The translations under genes were made by a program, and so were the position numbers. Below are positions 7,672-14,778 of a stretch of 64,000 nt of DNA, piece after piece; the stretch's first letter is position 1, and every line of letters starts with the position of its first letter. The notes below the pieces were generated by a model. It worked only from the letters and a program-made list of their open reading frames with translations. It did not search any database and was not told the origin of the DNA. The DNA comes from Blastochloris sulfoviridis (GTDB lineage: Bacteria; Pseudomonadota; Alphaproteobacteria; Rhizobiales; Xanthobacteraceae), in NCBI RefSeq assembly GCF_008630065.1, contig NZ_VWPL01000019.1:1-64000 (forward strand), given 5' to 3'.

Positions 7672-8919
7672 ATGACCCTCGCCTCGCCCGAGACCAAGGC
7701 CACGACCCCCGAGATGCAGGCCGCGCACGATGCGCTCAACGACACCTTCGCCGCCTATCGCGACGCCAATGACGAGCGGCTGGCGGCGCTGGAACGGCGC
7801 TCGTCCACCGACGTGCTGAGCGAGGAGAAGGTGGCGCGCATCGATGCCGCGCTGGAGCGCCAGCAGGCGATCCTCGACGAGCTGGCGGTGAAGGCGCGCC
7901 GCCCGGCGCTCGGCACCGGCGAGCGCGCAGCCGATGACGCCGCGCGCCGCGAGCACAAGTCGGCGTTCGACGCCTATGTGCGCACCGGCGAGACCGCGGG
8001 CCTGAAGCGGCTGGAGAAGAAGGCGCTGTCGGCCGGCACGGGTGCCGACGGCGGCTACACGGTGACCGCCGAGGTCGAGCGCGAGATCGGCCGCAGGCTC
8101 GCCGCCATCTCGCCGATCCGCGCCATCTCCGGCGTGCGCGAAATCTCGCTCGGCACCTATCGCAAGCCGTTCATGACCACCGGCTTCTCCGCCGGCTGGG
8201 TCGGCGAGACCGGCGCCCGTGCCCAGACCAATACGCCCACCCTCGCCGAGCTGGCGTTTCCGGCGGCCGAGCTCTACGCCATGCCGGCGGCGACGCCGAC
8301 GCTGCTGGAGGACTCCGCCATCGACATCGAGCAGTGGATCGCCGCGGAAGTGGAGACCGCGTTCGCCGAGCAGGAGGGCACGGCGTTCGTTACCGGCGAC
8401 GGCAACGGCAAGCCCAAGGGTTTTGTCGCCTGCACGACGGTTGCCAATTCGGCCTGGCAGTGGGGCAAGCTCGGCTTCATCGCCACCGGCGCGGCCGCTG
8501 CGTTTCCGGCGGCCAACCCCTCCGACGTGCTGGTCGACCTGGTCTATGCGCTGCGCGCCGGCTATCGCCAGAACGGCACCTTTGTGATGAACCGCAAGAC
8601 CCAGAGCGCGGTGCGCAAGTTCAAGGATTCGCAGGGCAGCTATCTGTGGCAGCCGCCGGCCAGCGCCGATGGCCGCGCGTCGCTGATGACGTTCCCCATC
8701 GTCGAGGCCGAGGACATGCCGGACATCGGCGCGAATGCGCTCGCCATCGCGTTCGGCGACTTCCGCCGCGGCTATCTGGTGGTCGACCGCCAGGGCGTGC
8801 AGATCCTGCGCGATCCCTATTCCGCCAAGCCCTATGTGCTGTTCTACACCACCAAGCGCGTCGGCGGCGGCGTGCAGGATTTCGACGCCATCAAGCTGTT
8901 GAAGTTCGCCGAGAGCTGA
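7672..8919 (+). CDS. HK97-fold major capsid protein (gp5)
   Basis: The 415-residue protein builds the GTA head. Residues 1-90 are a charged, helical scaffold-like delta region (MQAAHDALNDTF...LERRSSTDVLSEEK) expected to be removed by the adjacent protease. The HK97 fold follows, marked by LSAGTGADGGYTVTAEV, SPIRAISGVREISLG, the E-loop, AFVTGDGNGKPKG and the C-terminal PDIGANALAIAFGDFRRGYLVVDRQG. The ATG at 7672 is preceded by AAAGGA; a TTG 21 bases upstream is also in frame but has no ribosome site. This is the highly conserved marker gene of alphaproteobacterial GTAs. Confidence 0.95.
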   Translation: MTLASPETKATTPEMQAAHDALNDTFAAYRDANDERLAALERRSSTDVLSEEKVARIDAALERQQAILDELAVKARRPALGTGERAADDAARREHKSAFDAYVRTGETAGLKRLEKKALSAGTGADGGYTVTAEVEREIGRRLAAISPIRAISGVREISLGTYRKPFMTTGFSAGWVGETGARAQTNTPTLAELAFPAAELYAMPAATPTLLEDSAIDIEQWIAAEVETAFAEQEGTAFVTGDGNGKPKGFVACTTVANSAWQWGKLGFIATGAAAAFPAANPSDVLVDLVYALRAGYRQNGTFVMNRKTQSAVRKFKDSQGSYLWQPPASADGRASLMTFPIVEAEDMPDIGANALAIAFGDFRRGYLVVDRQGVQILRDPYSAKPYVLFYTTKRVGGGVQDFDAIKLLKFAES

Positions 8920-8927
8920 GGGGTGCT

Positions 8928-9031
8928 GTCGTCCCGGGCGAGCGTCAGCGAGACCCGGGATCGTCATCAGAAAAGGCCCATTTCCTGCAAACGGTCCCGG
9001 GTCGCGCAGCTTCGCTGCTTGCCCGGGACGA
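8928..9031. repeat. palindromic repeat, family A
   Basis: Full copy between the capsid gene and the convergent serine protease gene, with GTCGTCCCGGGCGAGCG on the left and GCTTGCCCGGGACGACAG on the right. It occupies most of the 132-base gap and could serve as a bidirectional terminator. Confidence 0.85.
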
Positions 9032-9051
9032 CAGGCCTCAAGCTCCCGCCG

Positions 9052-9813
9052 TCACTCCCCCAGCCGGCCGCCGAGCGTCTTCGCCGCGCCCGGCAGCCAG
9101 TCGATGATCGCACCGCTGGCGGTGATCGCGCTGGCGGCGCCGCAATTGCGCCCGCCCTCGCCGGCGCTCCAGGCGATGATGCCGGCGAGCACGGGCTTGC
9201 CGCCTTCGCGCGTCAGCGCGGCGCCGCCGGAATCGAGATCGCAGGCGCCGGCCGGCTTGCTGCCGGCGGGCGCGAGCTTCACCTGCGCGGTGACGTAGCG
9301 CAGCAGCACCGTCGTCGGCACCTGCCGCAGTACGCCGCCGCTGCGCGGATTGCCCTCTTCGGCCAGGCCGAAGCCGGCGAGCGTGATCGGCGTGCCCGCC
9401 GCCGGCAGGCCGGGTGCGCTTGCGAGCGCGATCGGCTGGAACTGCGCGGGCAGGGGGCTGCGGGTGCGCACCAGCGCCACGTCGGGCGAGGGCTTCCTCT
9501 GCTGGTAGTGCGCGCGCGTCCAGGCCGGGTGGATCGCCGCGCCGTCGATCTCCACCACCGTGGGACCGGCGCCGCCGCGCACCAGCACGGCGTAGGAGCC
9601 CGGCCTGTCGACGCAATGGCCGGCGGTGAGCACCAGATTGCGGCCGACAACCACGCCCGAGCAGGCGCCGTGGTTCGACACGACCTCGACGACATGCGCC
9701 TTGAGCGCCGGATCGGCCGGCGTACCGCCGACGATGGCCCGGGCCGGCGTGACGACTGAGGGCGCGATGAGGGCGGCCAGCGCCGCGCCGAGAGCAAGCT
9801 GTTTCGCGGTCAT
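9052..9813 (-). CDS. secreted trypsin-like serine protease (S1 family) inside the GTA cluster
   Basis: A 253-residue protein with a Sec signal peptide (about 1-26, ending PARA) and mature start IVGG, the usual trypsin-fold N-terminus. The triad is visible: His66 in LTAGHC, Asp111 in SPDVALV and Ser195 in CDLDSGGAAL (normally GDSGG, so the oxyanion-loop Gly is Leu here). Cys51/Cys67 and Cys191 with the C-terminal Cys in GRNCGA probably form disulfides. It is transcribed against the GTA genes, from between capsid and head-tail connector, so it is probably controlled separately. Whether it serves particle release or is unrelated cargo is open. Confidence 0.85.
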   Translation of the reverse strand: MTAKQLALGAALAALIAPSVVTPARAIVGGTPADPALKAHVVEVVSNHGACSGVVVGRNLVLTAGHCVDRPGSYAVLVRGGAGPTVVEIDGAAIHPAWTRAHYQQRKPSPDVALVRTRSPLPAQFQPIALASAPGLPAAGTPITLAGFGLAEEGNPRSGGVLRQVPTTVLLRYVTAQVKLAPAGSKPAGACDLDSGGAALTREGGKPVLAGIIAWSAGEGGRNCGAASAITASGAIIDWLPGAAKTLGGRLGE

Positions 9814-9960
9814 GCGCTCGTGTGGCGCGCTCCTGTCTCGAAGTCAAATGGCAGTGCGCAAGACGCGCTGTCGCCCCCGGCGAGCACCGCGGAGCGGTGC
9901 GAGGGAAGGGGGCCCATGAACCACGCCGCGGGCGGCTTTCACCCGCCTGTCGTCCTTGGG

Positions 9961-9995
9961 TTCCCTTCCCGAACGCCTTCGGCGTTCGCCGGGAA
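9961..9995 (+). repeat. hairpin upstream of head-tail connector gene
   Basis: TTCCC-GAACGCC-TTC-GGCGTTC-GCC-GGGAA forms a stem with a TTC loop and a small internal asymmetry. The 214-base divergent gap it sits in also contains a fragment shared with position 10913 (TCGCCCCCGGCGAGCACCGC at about 9870), but no clear promoter. Confidence 0.6.
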
Positions 9996-10027
9996 CGACC
10001 GGTCATGTCCATCCTGGGATCCCTGAA

Positions 10028-10591
10028 ATGCCCCTGTCTCTCCTCACCCCGCCCGCGGCGGAGCCGCTGACGCTCGCCGCGATGAAGGCCTATCTGCGCG
10101 TCGAGCACGACGACGAGGACGAGCTGATCTCGGGCCTCGTCGGTGCGGCGCGGCGGGCGTGCGAGGCGGCGACGCGCCGCGTCCTCATCGCCCAGACCTG
10201 GCGGCTCACCCGCGCGCGCTGGCCGCGCGACGGCCAGATCGACGTGGCGCTGGCGCCGCTGATGTCGGTCGTCGCCGCGCGCATCCGCAGCGCCGAGGGC
10301 GGCGAGAGCGCGATCGACGCCGCCCGCTTCCGCGTGGTGGCTGGCGCGGCCCCCGGCCTCATCCTGGCGCGGCCTCCGCTGCCCGCGCCCGCAGCCGGCG
10401 GCGCCATCGAGCTCGACATCGCGATGGGCTATGGCATGGAGGCCGCCGCGGTGCCGGCCGATCTGGCCGAGGCGGTGCGCCGCCTCGCCGCGCATTTCTA
10501 CGACAGTCGCGGCCTGCCGGCGGACGGCGCCGCCGCGCTGCCCTCGGACGTGGCGGCGCTGCTCGCGCCCCATCGCGTGGTGTCGCTGTGA
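10028..10591 (+). CDS. GTA head-tail connector/adaptor (gp6)
   Basis: The 187-residue product has the phage gp6-like connector pattern: the N-terminal TPPAAEPLTLAAMKAYLRVEHDDEDELI followed by LVGAARRACEAATRRVLIAQTWRL (the conserved helix pair), and a C-terminal helix, DLAEAVRRLAAHFYDSRG. In GTAs and siphophages this ring sits below the portal. ATG 10028 starts the conserved N-terminus. The gene overlaps the next by four bases (GTGA). Confidence 0.88.
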   Translation: MPLSLLTPPAAEPLTLAAMKAYLRVEHDDEDELISGLVGAARRACEAATRRVLIAQTWRLTRARWPRDGQIDVALAPLMSVVAARIRSAEGGESAIDAARFRVVAGAAPGLILARPPLPAPAAGGAIELDIAMGYGMEAAAVPADLAEAVRRLAAHFYDSRGLPADGAAALPSDVAALLAPHRVVSL

Positions 10592-10902
10592 CCGCCGCCG
10601 CCGACCTCAATACCCGCTTCGTCATCGAGGCGCCGCACGAGGTGCCGGACGGCGCGGGCGGCGTCGCGCGCACGTATGTCAGCATGGGCCGGGTGTGGGC
10701 GAAGCTTGCGCCGCTGGCGATGGACGAACGCATGATCGCTGGTGACAGCGTCGGCGTGCTCACCCACCGCGCCACGGTGCGCGTGCGCGCCGACCTCACC
10801 ACCGCGCATCAGCTCGCACTCGGCGCGCGGCGCTTCCGCATCCGCGCGCTGCGCGAGGCCGGCCGCTTCCTTGAGCTGCTGCTGGAGGAGGAGCGCGGGT
10901 GA
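10588..10902 (+). CDS. phage head-tail joining/stopper protein (gp7)
   Basis: This 104-residue protein fits the phage head closure family: DLNTRFVIEAPHEVPDGAGG, the beta-strand VWAKLAPLAMDERM, and the repeated strands THRATVRVRADLTTAHQLALGARRFRIRALREAG. It closes the head after packaging and joins it to the tail. Translation begins at GTG 10588, overlapping the connector stop codon, so the two are coupled. Confidence 0.85.
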   Translation: MTAAADLNTRFVIEAPHEVPDGAGGVARTYVSMGRVWAKLAPLAMDERMIAGDSVGVLTHRATVRVRADLTTAHQLALGARRFRIRALREAGRFLELLLEEERG

Positions 10903-10946
10903 CCGCCGATGCGCGGTCGCCCCCGGCGAGCACCGCGTCAGCAGGC

Positions 10947-11140
10947 GTAGGGCGCAATAGCGAAGCGTATTGCGCCAATCCCGGTTCGCACATCGGCGCA
11001 ATACGCTTCGCTATTGTGCCCGACAGGCCCGCGTCATCCCGGGCGAGCGAAGCGAGACCCGGGATCGTCATCAGAACAAGCCCTTTCCTGCGAACGGTCC
11101 CGGGTCGCGCGCGCTGTGCGCGCTTGCCCGGGACGACGAT
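10947..11140. repeat. repeat C copy followed by repeat A copy
   Basis: Family C arms occupy 10947-10976 and 10995-11024 (two mismatches: TTGTGCC and CGAC for TTGCGCC and CTAC). A family A copy (about 11032-11140) follows, with the variant centre GTCGCGCGCGCTGTGCGCGC. Together they fill the 268-base gap before the tail terminator gene, exactly the C-then-A order seen after the protease gene. Confidence 0.85.
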
Positions 11141-11170
11141 CATTTCCCGAACAGCAACATTGGAGCCCCC

Positions 11171-11575
11171 ATGTCCGCCGCTGTCGCATTGCGGGCCGCG
11201 ATCTTCGCCGCGCTCGCCAATGATGCCGCGCTCGCCGCCGTGCTGGGCGGCGCGAAGATCCATGACGAGCCGCCGAGGACGCTCGACTTTCCCTTCGTCA
11301 CGCTGGGCGAGGCGGAGATGCGCGATGCCTCGACGATGACGGAAGACGGCGATGAGACGACGCTGAGCCTCCACGTCTATTCGCGCCAGGGCGGCCACCG
11401 CGAGGCGCACGCCGTGGTCGGCGCGGTGATGGAGGCGCTGATCGACGCGCCGCTGCCGCTCGCCGGCCATCATCTGGCGAATTTGCGCTTTGCGGCGGCC
11501 GACGTGCGCCGCGGCGAGGACGGACGCACCTATCACGGCCGCATCCGCCTGCGCGCGGTGACCGAGCCGATGTGA
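11171..11575 (+). CDS. GTA tail terminator, DUF3168 (gp8)
   Basis: The 134-residue product matches DUF3168: a helical N-terminus (ALRAAIFAALANDAALAAVLGG), KIHDEPPRTLDFPFVTLGEAE, then TLSLHVYSRQGGHREAHAVVGAVMEAL and a C-terminal strand pair. Proteins of this type form the ring capping the tail tube in GTAs and siphophages. ATG 11171 follows GGAGCCCCC. The stop codon touches a family D repeat. Confidence 0.88.
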   Translation: MSAAVALRAAIFAALANDAALAAVLGGAKIHDEPPRTLDFPFVTLGEAEMRDASTMTEDGDETTLSLHVYSRQGGHREAHAVVGAVMEALIDAPLPLAGHHLANLRFAAADVRRGEDGRTYHGRIRLRAVTEPM

Positions 11576-11696
11576 TGCGGTTTCCGGCCTGCAGGGCCGG
11601 AGAACCGCATTCCGATCGCCGAAAATCCCGTCTCCATCGGGGGATTTTCGGCGAGACCGTTTCCGGTATCCCGAAGGGATCGACCGGAAACCTCAT
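11575..11696. repeat. palindromic repeat, family D (copy 1)
   Basis: About 122 bases built of nested inverted repeats: ATGCGGTTTCCGGCCTGCAG near the left end, the central CGCCGAAAATCCC/GGGGATTTTCGGCG stem, and GTTTCCGGTATCCCGAAGGG with ACCGGAAACC at the right. A second copy lies at 13997-14119. Confidence 0.85.
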
Positions 11697-11702
11697 GACT
11701 TG

Positions 11703-11811
11703 CCCGTCGCCCCGGGCGAGCGCGAGCGAGACCCGGGGCCGTATTCAGGAAGGGGGCTTGTTCTGATGACGATCCCGGGTCGCGCGGCATGCGCCGCTTG
11801 CCCGGGATGAC
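11703..11811. repeat. palindromic repeat, family A
   Basis: Family A copy between tail terminator and tail tube genes, with CCCCGGGCGAGCGCGAGCGA on the left and GCTTGCCCGGGATGACGACA on the right. GGAGAG just after it is the ribosome site of the next gene. Confidence 0.85.
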
Positions 11812-11831
11812 GACATTTCAAGGAGAGTCTG

Positions 11832-12239
11832 ATGCCCGCCCAGAAAGGCAAGGATCTGCTGCTCAAGGTGAACGACGGCGCGGCCTTCGTCACCGTCGCC
11901 GGCCTGCGCACCAACCGCTTTGCGCTCAATGCGCAAACCATCGACGTCACCCACGCCGAGAGCGCCGGCCGCTGGCGCGAGCTGCTGTCGGGCGCGGGCG
12001 TGCGCAAGGCCAGCGTTGCCGGCTCCGGCATCTTCAAGGACACGGCCTCCGACACGCGCCTGCGCCAGCTCGCCTTCGACGGCGAGATCGCGAGCTTCCA
12101 GCTCGTGGTGCCGGATTTCGGCATCATCGAGGGGCCGTTCCAGATCACCGCGCTGGAATATGCCGGCCGGTATGATGGCGAGGTGACGCACGACATCGCG
12201 CTGGAATCGGCCGGCGCGCTGACCTTCACCGCGTTGTGA
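11832..12239 (+). CDS. major tail tube protein, TP901-1 family (gp9)
   Basis: A 135-residue tail tube subunit: MPAQKGKDLLLKVNDG, then VAGLRTNRFALNAQTIDVTHAES with the conserved T.R...N...IDVT pattern, WRELLSGAGVRKASVAGSGIFKD and the C-terminal GALTFTAL. This matches the TP901-1/GTA phage major tail protein family. The start ATG follows AAGGAGAG. The gene is monocistronic between two repeat blocks. Confidence 0.92.
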   Translation: MPAQKGKDLLLKVNDGAAFVTVAGLRTNRFALNAQTIDVTHAESAGRWRELLSGAGVRKASVAGSGIFKDTASDTRLRQLAFDGEIASFQLVVPDFGIIEGPFQITALEYAGRYDGEVTHDIALESAGALTFTAL

Positions 12240-12242
12240 TTC

Positions 12243-12470
12243 TGTCATCCCGGGCGAGCAACGCGAGACCCGGGATCGTCCTCCGAAAAGGCACTTCATC
12301 CTGAACACGGTCCCGGGTCGCGGGCCTCCGGCCCTTGCCCGGGACGACAGCCTCTCCCCCGCGTCATCCCGGGCGAGCGTCAGCGAGACCCGGGATCGTC
12401 ATCCGAAAAGGCCCCCGTCCTGAACACGATCCCGGGTCGCGCAGCTTCGCTGCTTGCCCGGGACGACAGC
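12243..12470. repeat. two tandem family A repeats
   Basis: Two consecutive copies (about 12243-12350 and 12362-12470), in the same orientation, separated by a short CCTCTCCCCCG spacer. They differ in the centre (GTCGCGGGCCTCCGGCCCTT versus GTCGCGCAGCTTCGCTGCTT), both still palindromic, which shows compensatory divergence. Confidence 0.85.
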
Positions 12471-12484
12471 TTGCGAGACCCATC

Positions 12485-12874
12485 ATGCCCAACCGATACC
12501 GCGGCGAGATCGAGGCGGACCTGTCCGGCCGCAGCCGGCGCCTGGTGCTGACGCTGGGCGCGCTGGCCGAGCTTGAGCACGCGCTGGGCGCGCCCGACCT
12601 TGCATCGCTCGCCGCGCGCTTCGAGGGCGGGCGGCTGGCGGCGCGCGAGGTCGCCGCCATCATCGGCGCCGGCCTGCGCGGCGCGGGCGAGTCGATCGGC
12701 GAGGCCGAGGTGCTGGCGCTGACCCACCCCGAGGGCGCGCGCGGGCTGGTGCGGCTCGCCGCCGATCTGCTCGTCGCCACCTTCGCGCCGGAGGAGGCGC
12801 CAAACCCTCCCCAGCCCGGGCCGGCGACGGTCCGGGCGATGGGCGCGGCCTCGTTCCCTGGCGGCGCTGGCTGA
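12485..12874 (+). CDS. GTA tail assembly chaperone (gp10)
   Basis: The 129-residue protein has the GTA gp10 pattern: NRYRGEIEADLSGRSRRLVLTLGALAELEHALG, then a helical GGRLAAREVAAIIGAGLRGAG and AEVLALTHPEGA. It corresponds in position and role to lambda gpG, the chaperone that holds the tape measure during tail assembly. The last about 25 residues are Pro/Ala-rich. The -1 frame is open across this tail and continues into the gp10.1 domain. Confidence 0.87.
   Translation: MPNRYRGEIEADLSGRSRRLVLTLGALAELEHALGAPDLASLAARFEGGRLAAREVAAIIGAGLRGAGESIGEAEVLALTHPEGARGLVRLAADLLVATFAPEEAPNPPQPGPATVRAMGAASFPGGAG
12799..12805 (+). other. candidate -1 ribosomal frameshift site
   Basis: In the gp10 frame the heptamer GCCAAAC reads G CCA AAC; slipping back one base gives GCC AAA, with perfect re-pairing in the A site and partial in the P site. 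It lies at the point where the downstream gp10.1 frame, which lacks ATG, GTG or TTG ahead of its conserved domain, could be entered. The heptamer is weaker than the lambda GGGAAAG site, so this is a hypothesis. Confidence 0.3.
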
Positions 12875-13038
12875 GCTTTGCCTTCGGCGTGCTGCGCTGG
12901 CCCCCCGACATGGTGTGGGCGGCGACGCCGCGCGAGCTGGCGCACGCCGCGCGCGCCTTCACGCGCGATGGGCCTCGGCCGCTCGACCGCGCGACGCTTG
13001 AGGCGCTGATGGCGCGCCACCCCGACGGGAGACCGTGA
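12799..13038 (+). CDS. phage tail assembly chaperone extension (gp10.1, TIGR02216-like)
   Basis: The conserved part reads WRRWLSFAFGVLRWPPDMVW, ATPRELAHAARAF and PLDRATLEALMARHPD, the pattern of the small GTA/phage protein TIGR02216. The frame is -1 relative to gp10 and ends at TGA 13036-13038, overlapping the tape measure start. No usual start codon exists between position 12799 and the conserved WRRWLSF block, so it is either translated from a non-standard codon or made as a gp10-gp10.1 fusion by -1 frameshifting, as with lambda gpG-T. The start given is the putative slip site. Confidence 0.65.
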   Translation, partial: AKPSPARAGDGPGDGRGLVPWRRWLSFAFGVLRWPPDMVWAATPRELAHAARAFTRDGPRPLDRATLEALMARHPDGRP

Positions 13039-13601
13039 TGGACGACGACGATTTCGCCGCAGCCGATCTGCGCGAGGCCACCGCCACGCTGGCGGATGCG
13101 CGCGACCAGATGGCGGATCTCTCCGCCGCCGCCCGCAGCTTCGGTTCCGCCATCTCGACGGCGATGAAGGCCGCCACCACCGAGGGCAAGGCGTTCGACG
13201 ACGTGCTGAAGACGCTCGGCCTGCGCCTGCTCAAGATCGGCGCCGATGCCGCGGGCAAGCTGATCGCCTCGAACCTCGCCGGCCTGACGCAGGGCGCGCT
13301 CGCGGCCTCAAGCCTGGGCGAAGTTACGGCCTTCGCCAAGGGCGGCGTGGTCGGCGCACCGTCGCTGTTCGCGATGCAAGGCGGTCTCGGCCTGATGGGC
13401 GAGAGCGGCACCGAGGCCATCGTGCCGCTGGCGCGCGGCGCCGATGGCCGGCTCGGCGTGCGGGCGGACACCAACGGCGCCGCACCCGCGTCGGTGGTCG
13501 TCAATGTGACGACCGCGGATGTGGCGAGTTTCCGCCGCTCGGAGGCCCATATTGCGAGCCTGCTCGCCCGCGCCGTGGCGCGCGGCCAGCGAACCTTGTG
13601 A
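13038..13601 (+). CDS. GTA tail tape measure protein, short form (gp11)
   Basis: A 187-residue protein matching the unusually short GTA tape measure: the N-terminal Ala-rich helix LREATATLADARDQMADLSAAARSF, then FDDVLKTLGLRLLKIGADAAGKLI, the family signature FAKGGVVGAPSLFAMQGGLGLMGESGTEAIVPLARG and the C-terminal coil. It sets tail length and passes through the tail tube. ATG 13038 overlaps the gp10.1 stop; a GTG one codon upstream is also possible. Confidence 0.9.
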   Translation: MDDDDFAAADLREATATLADARDQMADLSAAARSFGSAISTAMKAATTEGKAFDDVLKTLGLRLLKIGADAAGKLIASNLAGLTQGALAASSLGEVTAFAKGGVVGAPSLFAMQGGLGLMGESGTEAIVPLARGADGRLGVRADTNGAAPASVVVNVTTADVASFRRSEAHIASLLARAVARGQRTL

Positions 13602-13640
13602 GGGTCCGCAGCCGGCGGCTTCGCCGTAAAGTGGTGATTG

Positions 13641-13889
13641 TCAGGCCTTCGCGAGGGTGGCGAGCTGCTTGGCGATGCTGTCCTTCAGCATCAGCCGTTC
13701 CTTCTTGAGGTCTTCCCACCGCACGTCGGAGGCAGGGTCTTCGCCGGTCTCGATGTGATGAATTTCGTCATTGACGAGATGGTAGCGCGCCGCGAGCGCG
13801 GCGAATTCGGGGTTTTCGCCGCTCAGGCGGCGGATGGTCTCGGCATCGGCGGGAAACTCCTCGTCGAGCTGGTGGGGAACGTGGCTCAT
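13641..13889 (-). CDS. DUF465 (YdcH-like) small helical protein
   Basis: The 82-residue protein shows the DUF465 pattern: PHQLDEEFPADAETIRRLSG, FAALAARYHLVNDEIHHIE and LKKERLMLKDSIAKQLA. Members are short antiparallel helical hairpins of unknown function. It is transcribed against the GTA genes from between tape measure and DUF2460, so it is probably host cargo or has its own control. ATG 13889 (MSHVPHQ) is preferred over an upstream ATG three codons earlier because a GGAGTG ribosome site lies at the right distance. Confidence 0.85.
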   Translation of the reverse strand: MSHVPHQLDEEFPADAETIRRLSGENPEFAALAARYHLVNDEIHHIETGEDPASDVRWEDLKKERLMLKDSIAKQLATLAKA

Positions 13890-13996
13890 CACTCGCACTC
13901 CTTCTGTCGCGGCGCGGGATCCGGATCACGCGGTGATCTTCCGGAAACCGCATGAAGTCTGCGGCGGCCCGCGCCGGGTCTGCATTGCGATGGATC

Positions 13997-14119
13997 ATAC
14001 GGTTTCCGGCCTGCAGGGCCTTCGAACCGTATGCCGATCGCCGAAAAATCCTCATCCGATCAAGGATTTTTCGGCGAAATCGGTTCCGGTATCCCGAAGG
14101 GATCAACCGGAAACCGCAT
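13997..14119. repeat. palindromic repeat, family D (copy 2)
   Basis: A 123-base copy of family D: ATACGGTTTCCGGCCTGCAG, the central CGCCGAAAAATCC/GGATTTTTCGGCG stem and CGGTTCCGGTATCCCGAAGG with ACCGGAAACCGCAT. An extra half-arm (CTTCCGGAAACCGCATGAAG) lies just upstream at about 13938-13957. Confidence 0.85.
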
Positions 14120-14148
14120 CATGGCCGATTTCCGGATGGGAGCAACAC

Positions 14149-14778
14149 GTGCCCGCCTTCCACGACATCCTGTTTCCGCTCGACGTGGCGCTGGGCGCCC
14201 GCGGCGGCCCCGAACGGCGGACCGAGATCGTCTCGCTCGGCTCCGGCCGCGAGGAGCGCAACGCCCGCTGGGCGCATTCGCGACGGCGCTGGAACGCCGG
14301 CTACGGCGTCAAGTCGCTGGCGGCGCTGGCCGGCGTCGTCGCCTTCTTCGAGGAGCGGCGCGGCCGCCTCTACGGCTTCCGCTGGCGCGACCGGCTCGAC
14401 CATGCCTCCGGCCCGCCGGACGCGGCGGTCGTGGCCACCGACCAGCCGCTCGGCGTGGGCGACGGAACCCGCACCGCCTTCCAGCTCGTGAAGACCTATG
14501 GCGGCGCGCACGCGCCCTATGTCCGCCCCATCGTCAAGCCGGTCGCGGGCTCCGTGCGGGTGGCGCTGGGCGGCGTCGCGCAGGCGGCGGGCTTCGCCGT
14601 CGATTCGACGACCGGCCTCGTCACCTTCGCCACTGCCCCGGCAATGGGCGTGGGCGTCAGTGCCGGCTTCCTGTTCGACGTGCCGGTGCGCTTCGATGCC
14701 GACCAGCTCGACATCGATCTTTCGGCCTTCGCGGCCGGCGAGATCCCGTCCATTCCGGTGGTGGAGATCCGGCTGTGA
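14149..14778 (+). CDS. GTA distal tail protein, DUF2460 (gp12)
   Basis: The 209-residue product is a DUF2460 protein, the ring at the tail tip in GTAs. The signature FHDILFPLDVALGARGGPER at the N-terminus, LGSGREERNARWAHSRRRW, FFEERRGRLYGFRWRDRLDH and the C-terminal VPVRFDADQLDIDLSAFAAG are all present. Translation starts at GTG 14149, which gives the family N-terminus exactly and has GGATGGGAG about seven bases upstream. The stop overlaps the next gene start. Confidence 0.93.
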   Translation: MPAFHDILFPLDVALGARGGPERRTEIVSLGSGREERNARWAHSRRRWNAGYGVKSLAALAGVVAFFEERRGRLYGFRWRDRLDHASGPPDAAVVATDQPLGVGDGTRTAFQLVKTYGGAHAPYVRPIVKPVAGSVRVALGGVAQAAGFAVDSTTGLVTFATAPAMGVGVSAGFLFDVPVRFDADQLDIDLSAFAAGEIPSIPVVEIRL

